NCBI RefSeq assembly: GCF_039645585.1
Contig: NZ_CP147915.1
Coordinates: 248,001-312,000, forward strand
Length of the DNA stretch: 64,000 nucleotides
Direction of reading: 5' to 3'
Origin: Sulfurimonas sp. HSL-1656
GTDB lineage: Bacteria > Campylobacterota > Campylobacteria > Campylobacterales > Sulfurimonadaceae
This document shows, in pieces, positions 25,640-33,707 of this stretch. The position numbers and the translations under genes are program-made. Numbering within the stretch: position 1 is the first letter of the stretch; each line of letters starts with the position of its first letter. Below the pieces are notes generated by a model. That model did not search any database. It had not been told where the DNA came from and was given only the letters and a program-made list of their open reading frames with translations.

Positions 25640-26388
25640 TGTTTGAGGACCCGTTGGTGGAAATCTTTGTCCGTCAGACCGGTCCCGATCTTCTCATTTT
25701 CCCAGACGAGGATCGTTTGCTTGTCGTTTTGGTGGTTGGTCATGACGATCCTGCCGATGCGCCATACACCGCCTACGTTGCGGTAGTCGCTGAAGCGTGC
25801 GGTCTTCAGCAGCGCTTTCTTGCGATCGTAGTAGTCCACCTGTACGATGACGAATGTCTCCGTATCGATCCAGCTGACCTGTTTCGTATAGCCGGAGTCC
25901 TTCTCTTTGGGGATGCGGACGGTCTTGTAATAGGATTTCCCCTCGAGCTCTACCGTCTCCGCGTCGCCTTCGTAAGTGTACTTCTCGATGTTGAAGGCGC
26001 CGAGGTCCTCGTAGCTGAATTCGCTTCCCATGAAGGAGCCCGACTTGTTGCGCGACGCGATCCGCTTGACCCGCTTGAGGGCGGGGAGGTAGAGCCACTG
26101 GTCGTCGTCACGGTCGAAATGTTCGTAGTTGAGGAATTTGGTCCCCTTGACGTCTGCGGGGGTGAGGAACTCCATCAGCGATTTGTCCCCCGCTTTGCCT
26201 TCGAGGACCTTCATCAGCATCGTGCGGTCGCGGGTCTGGCCGTTGGCGTTGATCAGCGTCATTTTCATTTCGCTGACGGCATCGTGGAAGCCGCTCAGTG
26301 CGGCATCGGTTTTCTGTGCGAGCTCGTAGGCGCTGATCGCCCAGGCATTCAGCGAAAAGAGCAGCAGGAGCGGTAACCATTTTTGCAT
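25636..26388 (-). CDS. Outer-membrane lipoprotein-sorting-like periplasmic protein
   Basis: A 250-residue periplasmic protein with a signal peptide (about 1-18). The LolA/LolB-like fold is recognisable: LMEFLTPADVKGTKFLNYEH, DDDQWLYLPALKRVKRI and GSFMGSEFSYEDL are typical of the outer membrane lipoprotein-sorting proteins found beside MMPL exporters. It probably carries a lipid or acyl chain between membranes. ATG 26388 follows GGAGG by eight bases; an ATG six codons earlier lacks such a site. It is the first gene of a three-gene operon divergent from a TetR gene. Confidence 0.82.
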   Translation of the reverse strand: MQKWLPLLLLFSLNAWAISAYELAQKTDAALSGFHDAVSEMKMTLINANGQTRDRTMLMKVLEGKAGDKSLMEFLTPADVKGTKFLNYEHFDRDDDQWLYLPALKRVKRIASRNKSGSFMGSEFSYEDLGAFNIEKYTYEGDAETVELEGKSYYKTVRIPKEKDSGYTKQVSWIDTETFVIVQVDYYDRKKALLKTARFSDYRNVGGVWRIGRIVMTNHQNDKQTILVWENEKIGTGLTDKDFHQRVLKQ

Positions 26389-26413
26389 GGGGGTAGCCTC
26401 CGTCATCGGGTGA

Positions 26414-26453
26414 TGTTGACAATGTTAACATAGTGATGTGACACTTGTCAACA
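26414..26453. promoter_or_regulatory. Operator-like inverted repeats between tetR and the lipid-export operon
   Basis: TGTTGACAA (26414-26422) and TTGTCAACA (26445-26453) are a perfect nine-base inverted repeat 22 bases apart. A second palindrome, TGTTAACA (26423-26430), lies right beside the first arm. The right arm overlaps the likely -35 of the TetR gene and the left arm lies ahead of the export operon, so a bound TetR dimer could repress both. Confidence 0.6.
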
Positions 26454-26469
26454 CCAAAGAGGATTTTGT

Positions 26470-26475
26470 TATACT
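26470..26475 (+). promoter_or_regulatory. -10 box of a putative leaderless tetR transcript
   Basis: TATACT ends six bases before the ATG at 26482; no Shine-Dalgarno can fit. Confidence 0.5.
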
Positions 26476-26481
26476 TTTGAA

Positions 26482-27093
26482 ATGAATCAGGATGAAAAGC
26501 GGCCGTACCACCACGGCAATCTCAAAGAATCGGCCATTGAAACCGCCCTCGAGATGCTCGAGAACGAAGGCCTGGAGGCGATTACCCTGCGGGAACTCTC
26601 CTCGCGCATCGGGGCGTCGCGGACGGCGATCTACCGCCACTTCGAGAATAAAGAGGCGCTGATCCGTGAGGTGATCCTGGCCGGTTTCGAGCGTTTTGAC
26701 GCCTTTTTCATCGATATCTTCGCACGGACGGATGCGGATGTGCTGGCCCGTTTCACGATGATGGGGCGCGCCTACCTTGCCTTTGCCGTCAACAACCCGC
26801 AGCTCTACCGGGTGCTTTTCGGCCCGACGGTCCGCCAGGAGCGCGAAGAGGTCTGCGACCTCGAGGATGCGGAGAAGGCGACGGGGTTCCACGCACTGGT
26901 GCATCTCATCGAAGTGGGGCAGCACGAAGGGGTGTTTAAAAAGGGCGATCCTTTCCTGTTGGCGGCGACGGTCTGGTCGACGGTGCACGGCCTTGCCTCG
27001 CTGATCATCGACGGACACCTGGTGATCAGCGACAACATCGACGCGATCTTTGAGACCGGGAACCGAACGCTGCTCGAGGGGCTGAAATCGTAA
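26482..27093 (+). CDS. TetR/AcrR family transcriptional regulator
   Basis: A 203-residue repressor. The N-terminal helix-turn-helix spans about 12-58 (ALEMLENEGLEAITLRELSSRIGASRTAIYRHFENKEALI), and a C-terminal ligand-binding helical domain resembles the WHG-type TetR C-terminal domain (WSTVHGLASLII). It is divergent from the lipid-export operon and likely controls it and itself through the inverted repeat between them. The ligand is unknown; a fatty acid or lipid-like molecule would fit the neighbours. Confidence 0.9.
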   Translation: MNQDEKRPYHHGNLKESAIETALEMLENEGLEAITLRELSSRIGASRTAIYRHFENKEALIREVILAGFERFDAFFIDIFARTDADVLARFTMMGRAYLAFAVNNPQLYRVLFGPTVRQEREEVCDLEDAEKATGFHALVHLIEVGQHEGVFKKGDPFLLAATVWSTVHGLASLIIDGHLVISDNIDAIFETGNRTLLEGLKS

Positions 27094-27184
27094 AAACAGG
27101 ATGCATCGGCACCGTTCCGTGCTACACTGTTGCTACGTTCAGGGTTTACAATGTACTCAAACCGAAAGCGGCAAAGGAGAAGCC

Positions 27185-27529
27185 ATGACGCTGATCGATA
27201 TTTTTACGGACCATATCGTTAACTGCAAAAGCCTCAAGGATTATGTCGAGATCCGCAAAACCATTCACGAACGGGGTGAATTCAATGATCAGACGCTGAT
27301 CCAGGCCGAAGAGGACCTGCAGCGGCTGCGCAGGGAAAACCCGGAGGTCTACGCGGGGATGTATGAGGTCCTCTATGAGATCATGCGCCGCGACGAGGGA
27401 CACTATTACGAATACCCCATCAACTTCATCCGCCAGATCCTGCGTATCTACCAGGAGGGGATCCCGGCTGAGAAGGTCCTCGAAGCGTACCGCAAGGAAC
27501 TCGACCACCACTACCGCGACGCCTGCTAA
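27185..27529 (+). CDS. Uncharacterised 114-residue cytoplasmic protein
   Basis: I do not recognise this protein. It is predicted all-helical, rich in acidic and aromatic residues (YAGMYEVLYEIMRRDEGHYYEYPINFIRQIL), and has no signal peptide or membrane segment; its only two Cys are isolated. ATG 27185 follows AAGGAGAAG, which supports the start over an earlier in-frame ATG at 27101. It follows the TetR gene in the same direction after 91 bases but has its own ribosome binding site. Confidence 0.7.
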   Translation: MTLIDIFTDHIVNCKSLKDYVEIRKTIHERGEFNDQTLIQAEEDLQRLRRENPEVYAGMYEVLYEIMRRDEGHYYEYPINFIRQILRIYQEGIPAEKVLEAYRKELDHHYRDAC

Positions 27530-27577
27530 GCGCGTCGGTCCTCAAAAAAACAGTTCAAAAGATCATCAAAGCCGGAA

Positions 27578-27599
27578 AAAGCGGCGGGAGACCCCGCCG
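27578..27599 (-). terminator. Intrinsic terminator of the small minus-strand gene
   Basis: CGGCGGG (27582-27588) and CCCGCCG (27593-27599) form a perfect seven-base stem with an AGAC loop. On the minus strand the stem is followed by CTTTTT, the form of an intrinsic terminator. No T-run follows on the plus strand. It lies directly after the stop of the 39-residue gene. Confidence 0.7.
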
Positions 27600-27605
27600 T
27601 ACAGG

Positions 27606-27725
27606 TTAGAAGCGCACTGAAGTGTAGCGTGACGTGCGGGCAGGAACGTTCTGTACTGCGGTACCGACAGCGGTCATTTCCCATCCAAGACCCAGGCTCG
27701 GCAGACGGTAGTAGAACAGATTCAT
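27606..27725 (-). CDS. Small protein of 39 residues, unrecognised
   Basis: A short gene encoding a protein that begins MNLFYYRLPSLGLGWEMTAV and ends in a basic tail (RTSRYTSVRF). It has no family I know. Three points support its being real: a strong Shine-Dalgarno (AAAGGAGTGATC) at the right distance from ATG, a strong intrinsic terminator just after the stop on the same strand, and an AT-rich upstream region able to hold a promoter. The longer open frame upstream is not supported. Mildly amphipathic; could be a membrane-associated peptide. Confidence 0.6.
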   Translation of the reverse strand: MNLFYYRLPSLGLGWEMTAVGTAVQNVPARTSRYTSVRF

Positions 27726-27965
27726 GATCACTCCTTTAAGTTGAACAAAACCATTGTAAAAAGCAAACGTAGCATCGGCGTAGCAAAATGAAAAAAAATG
27801 TAGATTTTTTTCGCGAGGAAGGAATTGACGGCGTCTGAGCCCGCCCACACGGTCTGCAAAGGGACAAAAACACCCCGAAAAGTATCACAAATGTATCACT
27901 TTATTCATGTAATCTTCATCTTCGGCCGTCATAGTGGTTGGATCATTTCACCACAAGGAACCAAG

Positions 27966-28880
27966 ATGAAAGCAACTTCTCTTGCATTATCAACGCTTGC
28001 CGCCGGCCTGATCTTCGCCGCCTGCGGCAGCGCAGGCAGCAGCAGCGACAGGGCGACGACAAGTATTACCGGTACCGTTCCGGGCACCCTGATCGAAGCC
28101 TTCTGCGAAGACGGCAGCTATTACGCGGTCAACTCCAATGACAACGGCACGAGCGAACACCCCTTCGAGATCGAAGTGCCCCAAGATACCAGCTGCCGCC
28201 TGGTGATGACGACCAACGAGAACACGCCGGACGCCTCCGTCGTGACGCTGCTGACGCTTAACGGCAGCACCCTCTTCGAAGTGAACGCGAGCGCGATCGA
28301 CCTGGGCTATATCGCTCTGCCGATGGAGCGTACCGGCTATGATGACGATAACAACGGTATCTCTGACGATCTCTTCAATATCGTGACCCCTGAAGGTGCC
28401 GTGATCTCCGTCGAACTCAGCGACGACCCGATGGACAGCGACCATGACGGTGTTATCGACCTCTACGACGACGATGACGACAACGACGGCATCAAGGATG
28501 ACGTGGATACGGACGATGACGGCGACGATATTCCCGACAGCGAGGACGAAGACAGCATCAACGACTTCGACCACGACGGTATCAACAACGATGCCGATAT
28601 CGACGACGACAACGATGAGAGTGTTGACGCCGAAGACAGCGACGACGATAACGACGGTATCGATGATGATGCGGACAGCGACGATGACAATGACGGCATC
28701 GACGACAGTGAAGACGCGGACCAGCTCAACGATACAGACCATGACGGCATGACCGATGAATACGACGACGATGACGACAACGACGGTATCAACGATGACG
28801 AGGATACGGATGACGACGGTGACGGCATCGAGGACGATGACAACAACGAAAGTGATGGCCAGGAAGTGACCCTCGCCTAA
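27966..28880 (+). CDS. Asp-rich repeat lipoprotein (thrombospondin type 3-like calcium repeats)
   Basis: A 304-residue lipoprotein with a signal peptide ending in a lipobox (FAAC, Cys at residue 17). A beta-rich domain of about 100 residues with Ser/Thr-rich linker follows (SITGTVPGTLIEAFCEDGSYYAV). The last half is almost entirely Asp, Asn and Gly: repeats of the type D(S/T)D(D/N)DGIxD. Such repeats bind calcium as in thrombospondin type 3 and OmpA-linked repeats. ATG 27966 follows AAGGAACCA; the long upstream open frame has no signal character. The repeat DNA is strongly periodic. Placement suggests a surface-exposed, calcium-stabilised protein, with adhesion as one possible role. Confidence 0.85.
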   Translation: MKATSLALSTLAAGLIFAACGSAGSSSDRATTSITGTVPGTLIEAFCEDGSYYAVNSNDNGTSEHPFEIEVPQDTSCRLVMTTNENTPDASVVTLLTLNGSTLFEVNASAIDLGYIALPMERTGYDDDNNGISDDLFNIVTPEGAVISVELSDDPMDSDHDGVIDLYDDDDDNDGIKDDVDTDDDGDDIPDSEDEDSINDFDHDGINNDADIDDDNDESVDAEDSDDDNDGIDDDADSDDDNDGIDDSEDADQLNDTDHDGMTDEYDDDDDNDGINDDEDTDDDGDGIEDDDNNESDGQEVTLA

Positions 28881-28982
28881 CCCTCATCGGCAGCTCTCCG
28901 CTGCCGGCTGCTACACACCCTTTTCCTCTGAATCCACCTTTTCTTTCTTCCGAAGATCATCTATATGCATACAATGATAATG

Positions 28983-29017
28983 CCCGGCGGCACAAAACCT
29001 GCCGGCTGTTTTTACAG
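28983..29017. terminator. Possible terminator between the Asp-rich lipoprotein and the ABC-2 operon
   Basis: GCCCGGCGGCA and TGCCGGC flank a CAAAACC loop, giving an imperfect stem followed on the plus strand by TGTTTTT. It is closer to the end of the minus-strand ABC permease but the T-run favours the plus strand. Nearer the lipoprotein stop, CGGCAG and CTGCCG (about 28888-28906) form another short hairpin. Confidence 0.35.
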
Positions 29018-30130
29018 CAGGGAGCGTCTGAATTTGAGGATGCTCAGCCCGATAAAGAGCACGGCGAAGCCACCGAGTGCCGCAAAAGAGGGCCAGAGGT
29101 CGGCGATAAGGGTGTGTTTGATGAGCAGGCCACGGATGATCTCGACAAAATAGGTAAAAGGGATGGCGTAGCAGAGCGGCCGGATGTAGTCGGGGACGGC
29201 TTCGAGCGGGAAGATGAGGCCGCTGAGCATCACGGAAGGGATAATGATGAAGATCGCGAGGAACATCGCCTGCTGCTGGGTCTGCGACACGAGTGAGATC
29301 AGCACCCCCAGCGCGATCATCACGGCGACATAGATGACGGCGAGCAGGGCGAGGTAGAGGTGCGACGTCGCCTCGGGCAGGTCGAAGAGCAGCCATCCCA
29401 GCCCCAGGATAAGGTAGAAGTCGATCAGCGCGATGAGGACGTAGGGGATGATCTTGCCGAAGACGAAGGCGCTTTTGCTGATGGGGGTGACGAGGAGCTG
29501 CTCCAGGGTCTGCTTCTCCCGTTCGCGCACGACGGTGATCCCGGTAAGAATAAGCGCGATCTGCATAATGAGCACCCCGATGATCCCCGGCAGGAAGAAC
29601 CAGGTCTCTTTCTCGTCGGGGTTGAAGAGGACGACGGTATCCATGATGAAGGGTTCCGGCGCGATAACGGTCGGCGGGGCGTTCTCGTCGAGGAAATACA
29701 TGTCGTTCGTCACTCCCTCGTCGGTGGCGGCGGAGGAGTTGTACTTCATCGCCGTCGTCAGCGAGGGCATCGTGCCGTCGACGTAGAAGGTGATGTGGGG
29801 CTGGCGGTTCTCGCTGAGGTCGGCGGAGAAGTTGCCGTCGATAAAGAGGCCGGCCTCGGACCGGCCCGAACGGATCTCCTCGATGATCGCCGCCTTGTCT
29901 GCGACCGGGTAGAGCTTGAAATAGCCGTCGCTCCAGAGCCCCGTTTTGATGAGGTTGCTGAAAAAAGAGCGGTCGTTGTCCACGTAGGCCATCGCCACGT
30001 TTTTGGGCTCGAGTTTGAGGGCGAGGCCGAAAAGCACGAGGAAGATGACCGGCATGACGACGATGAGGGCGATCAGCCTCGGGTCACGCCGCAGCTGGGT
30101 CAGCTCTTTCTTGATCATCGCCCCGACCAT
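29012..30130 (-). CDS. ABC-2 type exporter permease
   Basis: A 372-residue inner-membrane permease. One N-terminal helix (about 20-40, LIALIVVMPVIFLVLFGLAL), a large extracytoplasmic domain and five helices in the C-terminal half (about 175-365) give the YhhJ/YbhR-type ABC-2 layout. The block WFFLPGIIGVLIMQIALILTGITVVREREKQTLEQLLVTP is the family signature. It is encoded directly after its ATPase, overlapping by one base. Substrate unknown; drugs or lipids are typical of the family. Confidence 0.9.
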   Translation of the reverse strand: MVGAMIKKELTQLRRDPRLIALIVVMPVIFLVLFGLALKLEPKNVAMAYVDNDRSFFSNLIKTGLWSDGYFKLYPVADKAAIIEEIRSGRSEAGLFIDGNFSADLSENRQPHITFYVDGTMPSLTTAMKYNSSAATDEGVTNDMYFLDENAPPTVIAPEPFIMDTVVLFNPDEKETWFFLPGIIGVLIMQIALILTGITVVREREKQTLEQLLVTPISKSAFVFGKIIPYVLIALIDFYLILGLGWLLFDLPEATSHLYLALLAVIYVAVMIALGVLISLVSQTQQQAMFLAIFIIIPSVMLSGLIFPLEAVPDYIRPLCYAIPFTYFVEIIRGLLIKHTLIADLWPSFAALGGFAVLFIGLSILKFRRSLL

Positions 30131-31020
30131 CAGTGCCGCTCCTGGGTGAGGGCCATGAAGACGTCCTCGAGGTTGGGTTCGGTTTCTACGATTTCAGCCT
30201 GCGGTGCGAAGGGCGCGATGAGTCCCGTAACGGCGTCTCGCTCCACCTCCGGCATCGTCATCAGGCGCAGTTCGCCGCCGAACTGGTTGACGAGGCGGAT
30301 CCCCGGATGCTTTTCGGCGGCGGCGGTGAGGGCGGGGTCGTAGTCGACCCGCACGGCGAAAACGCGGACTTCCCCCAGTTCGGATTTGATGGACGCGGGT
30401 GCCCCTTCGGCGATCATCCGCCCGTGGTCGAGGATGGCGATGCGGTGGCAGCGCTGCGCCTCTTCCATGTAGTGGGTCGTGACAAAGAGGGTTTTCCCCG
30501 CGGCTGCCAGCGTATAGAAGTCGTCCCAGAGCTGTTTGCGGGTGACGGGGTCGATACCGGCCGTGGGCTCGTCGAGGAAAAGGACGTCGGGCTCGTGGGC
30601 CAGGGCGCAGGCGAGGGCAAGCCGCCGTTTCGTCCCGCCCGAGAGGGTCCCGGCGCGTTTGTCCCGGTAGGTCTCCAGGGCAAAACGCATCAGGAGGGCG
30701 TCGAGTCTTTCGCCGTCTTTGACGCCGTACATGCTGGCGTAGAAACGGAGGTTCTCGATGACGCTGAGCTCTTCATACTGCCCGAATGACTGTGCGACGT
30801 AGCCGAAGCGGCGTTTGGCCTTTTGCACGGGCTTCCCGTCGATACGGACCGTGCCGCCGTCGGGGGCGATCAGGCCGCAGAGCATCCGCATCGTCGTCGT
30901 TTTGCCCGCGGCGTTGGGGCCGAGCAGCCCGTAAATCTCCCCCCTGGGGATACGGAACCCGACATCCTCAACGGCCGGAGTACTGTTGAAACGTTTATAC
31001 AGATGTTCGGCCTCGATCAC
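30130..31020 (-). CDS. ABC transporter ATP-binding protein
   Basis: A 296-residue cytoplasmic ATPase of the ABC-2/drug exporter type. Walker A is GPNAAGKTT (about 34-42), the Q-loop is YVAQSFGQ, the signature is LSGGTKRR, and Walker B with catalytic Glu is VLFLDEPTAGID; the H-loop is FVTTHYMEE. A C-terminal extension of about 80 residues matches DRA-like exporters. It is translated from GTG 31020 with GGAGG upstream. Paired with the permease at 29012. Confidence 0.92.
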   Translation of the reverse strand: MIEAEHLYKRFNSTPAVEDVGFRIPRGEIYGLLGPNAAGKTTTMRMLCGLIAPDGGTVRIDGKPVQKAKRRFGYVAQSFGQYEELSVIENLRFYASMYGVKDGERLDALLMRFALETYRDKRAGTLSGGTKRRLALACALAHEPDVLFLDEPTAGIDPVTRKQLWDDFYTLAAAGKTLFVTTHYMEEAQRCHRIAILDHGRMIAEGAPASIKSELGEVRVFAVRVDYDPALTAAAEKHPGIRLVNQFGGELRLMTMPEVERDAVTGLIAPFAPQAEIVETEPNLEDVFMALTQERH

Positions 31021-31080
31021 GGTCCTGCTCCTTCGGAGGTGCTATCCGGTAGTATACATCACAATCGGCATATGGCAATT

Positions 31081-31093
31081 TGAACTAAGTTCA
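31081..31093. promoter_or_regulatory. Operator-like palindrome between the ABC-2 and RND efflux operons
   Basis: TGAACT-A-AGTTCA is a perfect six-base inverted repeat with a one-base centre, typical of TetR-family operator geometry. It lies between two divergent export operons and about 60 bases upstream of a TetR gene, so one regulator could govern both. Confidence 0.5.
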
Positions 31094-31156
31094 TTTTTAG
31101 AAATAACATTCTAGTATTCAATACGATTTCGATAAAAAGGAACGGAAAGGTCAACC

Positions 31157-31735
31157 ATGATCAAAGCGAAACTGCAGGATGTCAAGCGTTCCCTGATCCT
31201 TGAGGCGGCGGCGGAATCCTTCGAGTCGGCGGGGTACGAAGCGCTCAAAATCTCCGATCTGGCCAAAAGCGTCGGGGTCTCCGTGGGAACGATCTACGGG
31301 CTGTTCGACTCCAAAGAGGGGCTCTATATGGCCTACGTCAAAGCGCAGATCGGCGGCTATATCGAGGAGCTCCGGGCACGCTGTGTCGAGGTGACGGAGC
31401 CTGAAGCACAGCTCGAAGCGGCATTTTGGCTCAAGTTCAGCCATTTCGCCTCCAAGCGCAAGGCCGTCGAGGAGTGCGCGAAAAACAACCCGCTCTTTTT
31501 CAGCAATATCCGCCACAGCGAACCGGAGATCCTGGAGCAGGTATACAAGGTGGTCGCCGGGATCGTCCGGCGGATCAACCCGGCACTGGACGAGGATGAG
31601 GCCCTGGCGATGTCTTACCACATCGCCGGTCTCAGCGACGGCTATATTAACTACTGGCTGGTGCATGACGGTGATCTTCTCTCACAGTTGCCGGCACTGC
31701 AGGCCCAGATGTTGACCATGATCAAAGGATGTTAA
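31157..31735 (+). CDS. TetR family transcriptional regulator of the RND efflux operon
   Basis: A 192-residue repressor with an N-terminal helix-turn-helix (about 10-55, ILEAAAESFESAGYEALKISDLAKSVGVSVGTIYGLFDSKEGLY) and a divergent C-terminal ligand domain. It is the first gene of an operon with TolC, adaptor and RND pump, and probably controls that operon through the palindrome at 31081-31093. The next gene begins on its stop codon (TAATG). Confidence 0.9.
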   Translation: MIKAKLQDVKRSLILEAAAESFESAGYEALKISDLAKSVGVSVGTIYGLFDSKEGLYMAYVKAQIGGYIEELRARCVEVTEPEAQLEAAFWLKFSHFASKRKAVEECAKNNPLFFSNIRHSEPEILEQVYKVVAGIVRRINPALDEDEALAMSYHIAGLSDGYINYWLVHDGDLLSQLPALQAQMLTMIKGC

Positions 31736-32967
31736 TGCGACCTATTTTTACTTTACTTTTCGCGGGGACGGCCCTGTTCGGTTTCGATCTGCCGACGCTG
31801 ATCACCCAGGCGCAGCAGAACGAGCAGGTGCAGGCCTATGCCAAGCGTGCGGAGGCGGCGGCGCACGCACACGACGCGGTGGTTGCGTCGTACCTGCCGC
31901 GCATCGACGCGGGGGCGAGCGCCTCGTATATTGACGAACGGGGCAGCATCGACGTGCCCGAAACCTACAAGGCCTACGCCGAGGCGAACTTCGTCATCCT
32001 TGACGGCTTCAAGCGCAAGAACCTCCTCGATGAGAAGAACATGCTCACCGAAGCGGGCCGCTTCGACCTCGAAGGGTTCAAAAAGGCGGTCTCGCTGCAG
32101 GTTATCCAGCACTATGCTGAACTGCAGAATGTCGCTTCAGACATCGACGCCCTGCAGAAGAACCGCGAGCAGCTCGCCGAGCAGCTGGAGCGGTTCAAAC
32201 TCTTCAAGAGTGCGGGCATCGCGACGGAAGAGGATGTCGAGCGCCTGAACGCCGCCGTGGCCGATGCGGACTACCAGATCACGGCGCGGCAGTTCGAGAG
32301 CGACCGCCTGCGCAGCCAGCTGGAACTGCTCAGCGGCGCGCCGCTGGAGGGGGAGCTGACACCGGGGGCGGTCGTGCTGCCGCAGAAGACCGAAGCGAAA
32401 CGGCTCGACAGCCTCGAAGCGATGGCCTACCGGGTCCGTGCCATGGGCTATGCGGCCGAGCAGGCCGACAGCGTCTACTACCCGACCATCGCCCTTAATG
32501 ACACCTATACCTGGTACGACTACGAGAATTTCAACCCGAGTTTCCCGGTCAATTTCGTCGACAAGCAGAACCGCCTGACGGTGCAGCTCACCATGAACCT
32601 GATCGACTTCGGCGCCGCGCGGCAGCAGAAGCAGGTGCTCCGGCTCCAGCAGGAGGCGCAGGCGCTCGAGCTGCGCTACGCCGAGAAGTCGGCGGAGGCG
32701 GACCGGGCCCTGGCCCTTAAAGCGATCCAGCGTGCCGAAAGCCTGTTGGATGCGGCGAAAAAATCCGAAACGGCTTCAGACCGCACCTTTGCCGTGGTCA
32801 AGAAGAAGTACGAGGCGCGGGTTGTTGATTACATCCGCTACCTCGACGCGCTAAGCAAAGCGACGGAGTCACGAGCGCAGTACAACCGCGCACTGAGCGG
32901 GCTGAACAGCGCCAATGCCACTTATATCTATAACCTGGGGATGGACCCGAAGGAGTATGTCAAATGA
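31735..32967 (+). CDS. TolC family outer-membrane efflux channel
   Basis: A 410-residue outer-membrane factor with a signal peptide (about 1-16). The two repeated alpha-helical barrel halves are recognisable by their Ala/Gln/Glu-rich coiled stretches (ALNDTYTWYDYENFNPSFPVN lies in a beta segment). ATG 31735, six bases after AAAGG and overlapping the TetR stop, is preferred to ATG 31729. It supplies the exit duct for the adaptor and RND pump that follow. Confidence 0.88.
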   Translation: MRPIFTLLFAGTALFGFDLPTLITQAQQNEQVQAYAKRAEAAAHAHDAVVASYLPRIDAGASASYIDERGSIDVPETYKAYAEANFVILDGFKRKNLLDEKNMLTEAGRFDLEGFKKAVSLQVIQHYAELQNVASDIDALQKNREQLAEQLERFKLFKSAGIATEEDVERLNAAVADADYQITARQFESDRLRSQLELLSGAPLEGELTPGAVVLPQKTEAKRLDSLEAMAYRVRAMGYAAEQADSVYYPTIALNDTYTWYDYENFNPSFPVNFVDKQNRLTVQLTMNLIDFGAARQQKQVLRLQQEAQALELRYAEKSAEADRALALKAIQRAESLLDAAKKSETASDRTFAVVKKKYEARVVDYIRYLDALSKATESRAQYNRALSGLNSANATYIYNLGMDPKEYVK

Positions 32968-33707
32968 AAAAGATCTTAGTGACGGCCGTCCTCTTTTTGA
33001 CGGCATTGCATGCCGAGAACATCTATGCGACGTTCGACGTCGAAGCGGAAAAGGCCGCCGAGCTCTCCCTGACCTCCAGCGGCACCATCGAAGGGATCAA
33101 TATCGATGTCGGTTCCCGGGTCAAAAAGGGCGACATCCTGCTCTGGCTCGATAACGACGATATGAAAGAGGCCGTGGAGCTGGCCAAGGCGCAGCTTGAG
33201 CTGGCGCGCGTCGACGCCAAGTTCGCTCAGCGCAATTTTGAGCGCTACGAGAAGGTCAAAAACGTCATCGACGCGGGCGAGTACGACCGCTACGCGTCGG
33301 CGTACGAGACGGCCAAGAGCCGCCTGCACGAAGCGGAAGTGAACGTCCGCTACAAGCAGGCCCTGCTGGAGAAGACGATCCTGCGGGCCCCTTTTGACGG
33401 GGTCGTCTCGGACAAGCCCGTCGAGGTGGGGGATGTCGTCAGCGGCGCCATGATCAAGGTACTGCTGCGGCTGCAGAGCGCGAAGGCGAACACCCTCAAG
33501 CTCAAAGTCGACCAGAAGTACTGGACGAAACTCAAAGCGGGCCAGACCTTCCGCTACCGTGTCGACGGCGAGACGGCGCCGCGCGAAGGGAAGGTGAGCA
33601 TCGTCTACCCGACGGCCAACAACGCCAACCGGAAGATCATCGTCGAGGTTCCCGCCAAGGGGATCGTCCCGGGGCTCTTCGGCGAGGGTGAGATCGAGGC
33701 CGACTGA
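32964..33707 (+). CDS. RND efflux periplasmic adaptor (membrane fusion protein)
   Basis: A 247-residue periplasmic protein with a signal peptide (about 1-17). A lipoyl/barrel-sandwich half-motif (SGTIEGINIDVGSRVKKGDILLWLDN), a coiled-coil hairpin, the second lipoyl half (LRAPFDGVVSDKPVEVGDVV) and a beta-barrel domain follow in order. It is shorter than most adaptors (about 350-400), lacking most of the C-terminal membrane-proximal domain. It bridges the TolC protein and the RND pump and overlaps both genes. Confidence 0.88.
   Translation: MKKILVTAVLFLTALHAENIYATFDVEAEKAAELSLTSSGTIEGINIDVGSRVKKGDILLWLDNDDMKEAVELAKAQLELARVDAKFAQRNFERYEKVKNVIDAGEYDRYASAYETAKSRLHEAEVNVRYKQALLEKTILRAPFDGVVSDKPVEVGDVVSGAMIKVLLRLQSAKANTLKLKVDQKYWTKLKAGQTFRYRVDGETAPREGKVSIVYPTANNANRKIIVEVPAKGIVPGLFGEGEIEAD

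Noticed and set aside
28444..28752. Thr/Met-rich frame inside the Asp-rich lipoprotein gene
   Set aside because: It is a frame-shifted reading of the GAC/GAT repeats, producing Thr and Met runs by codon periodicity.
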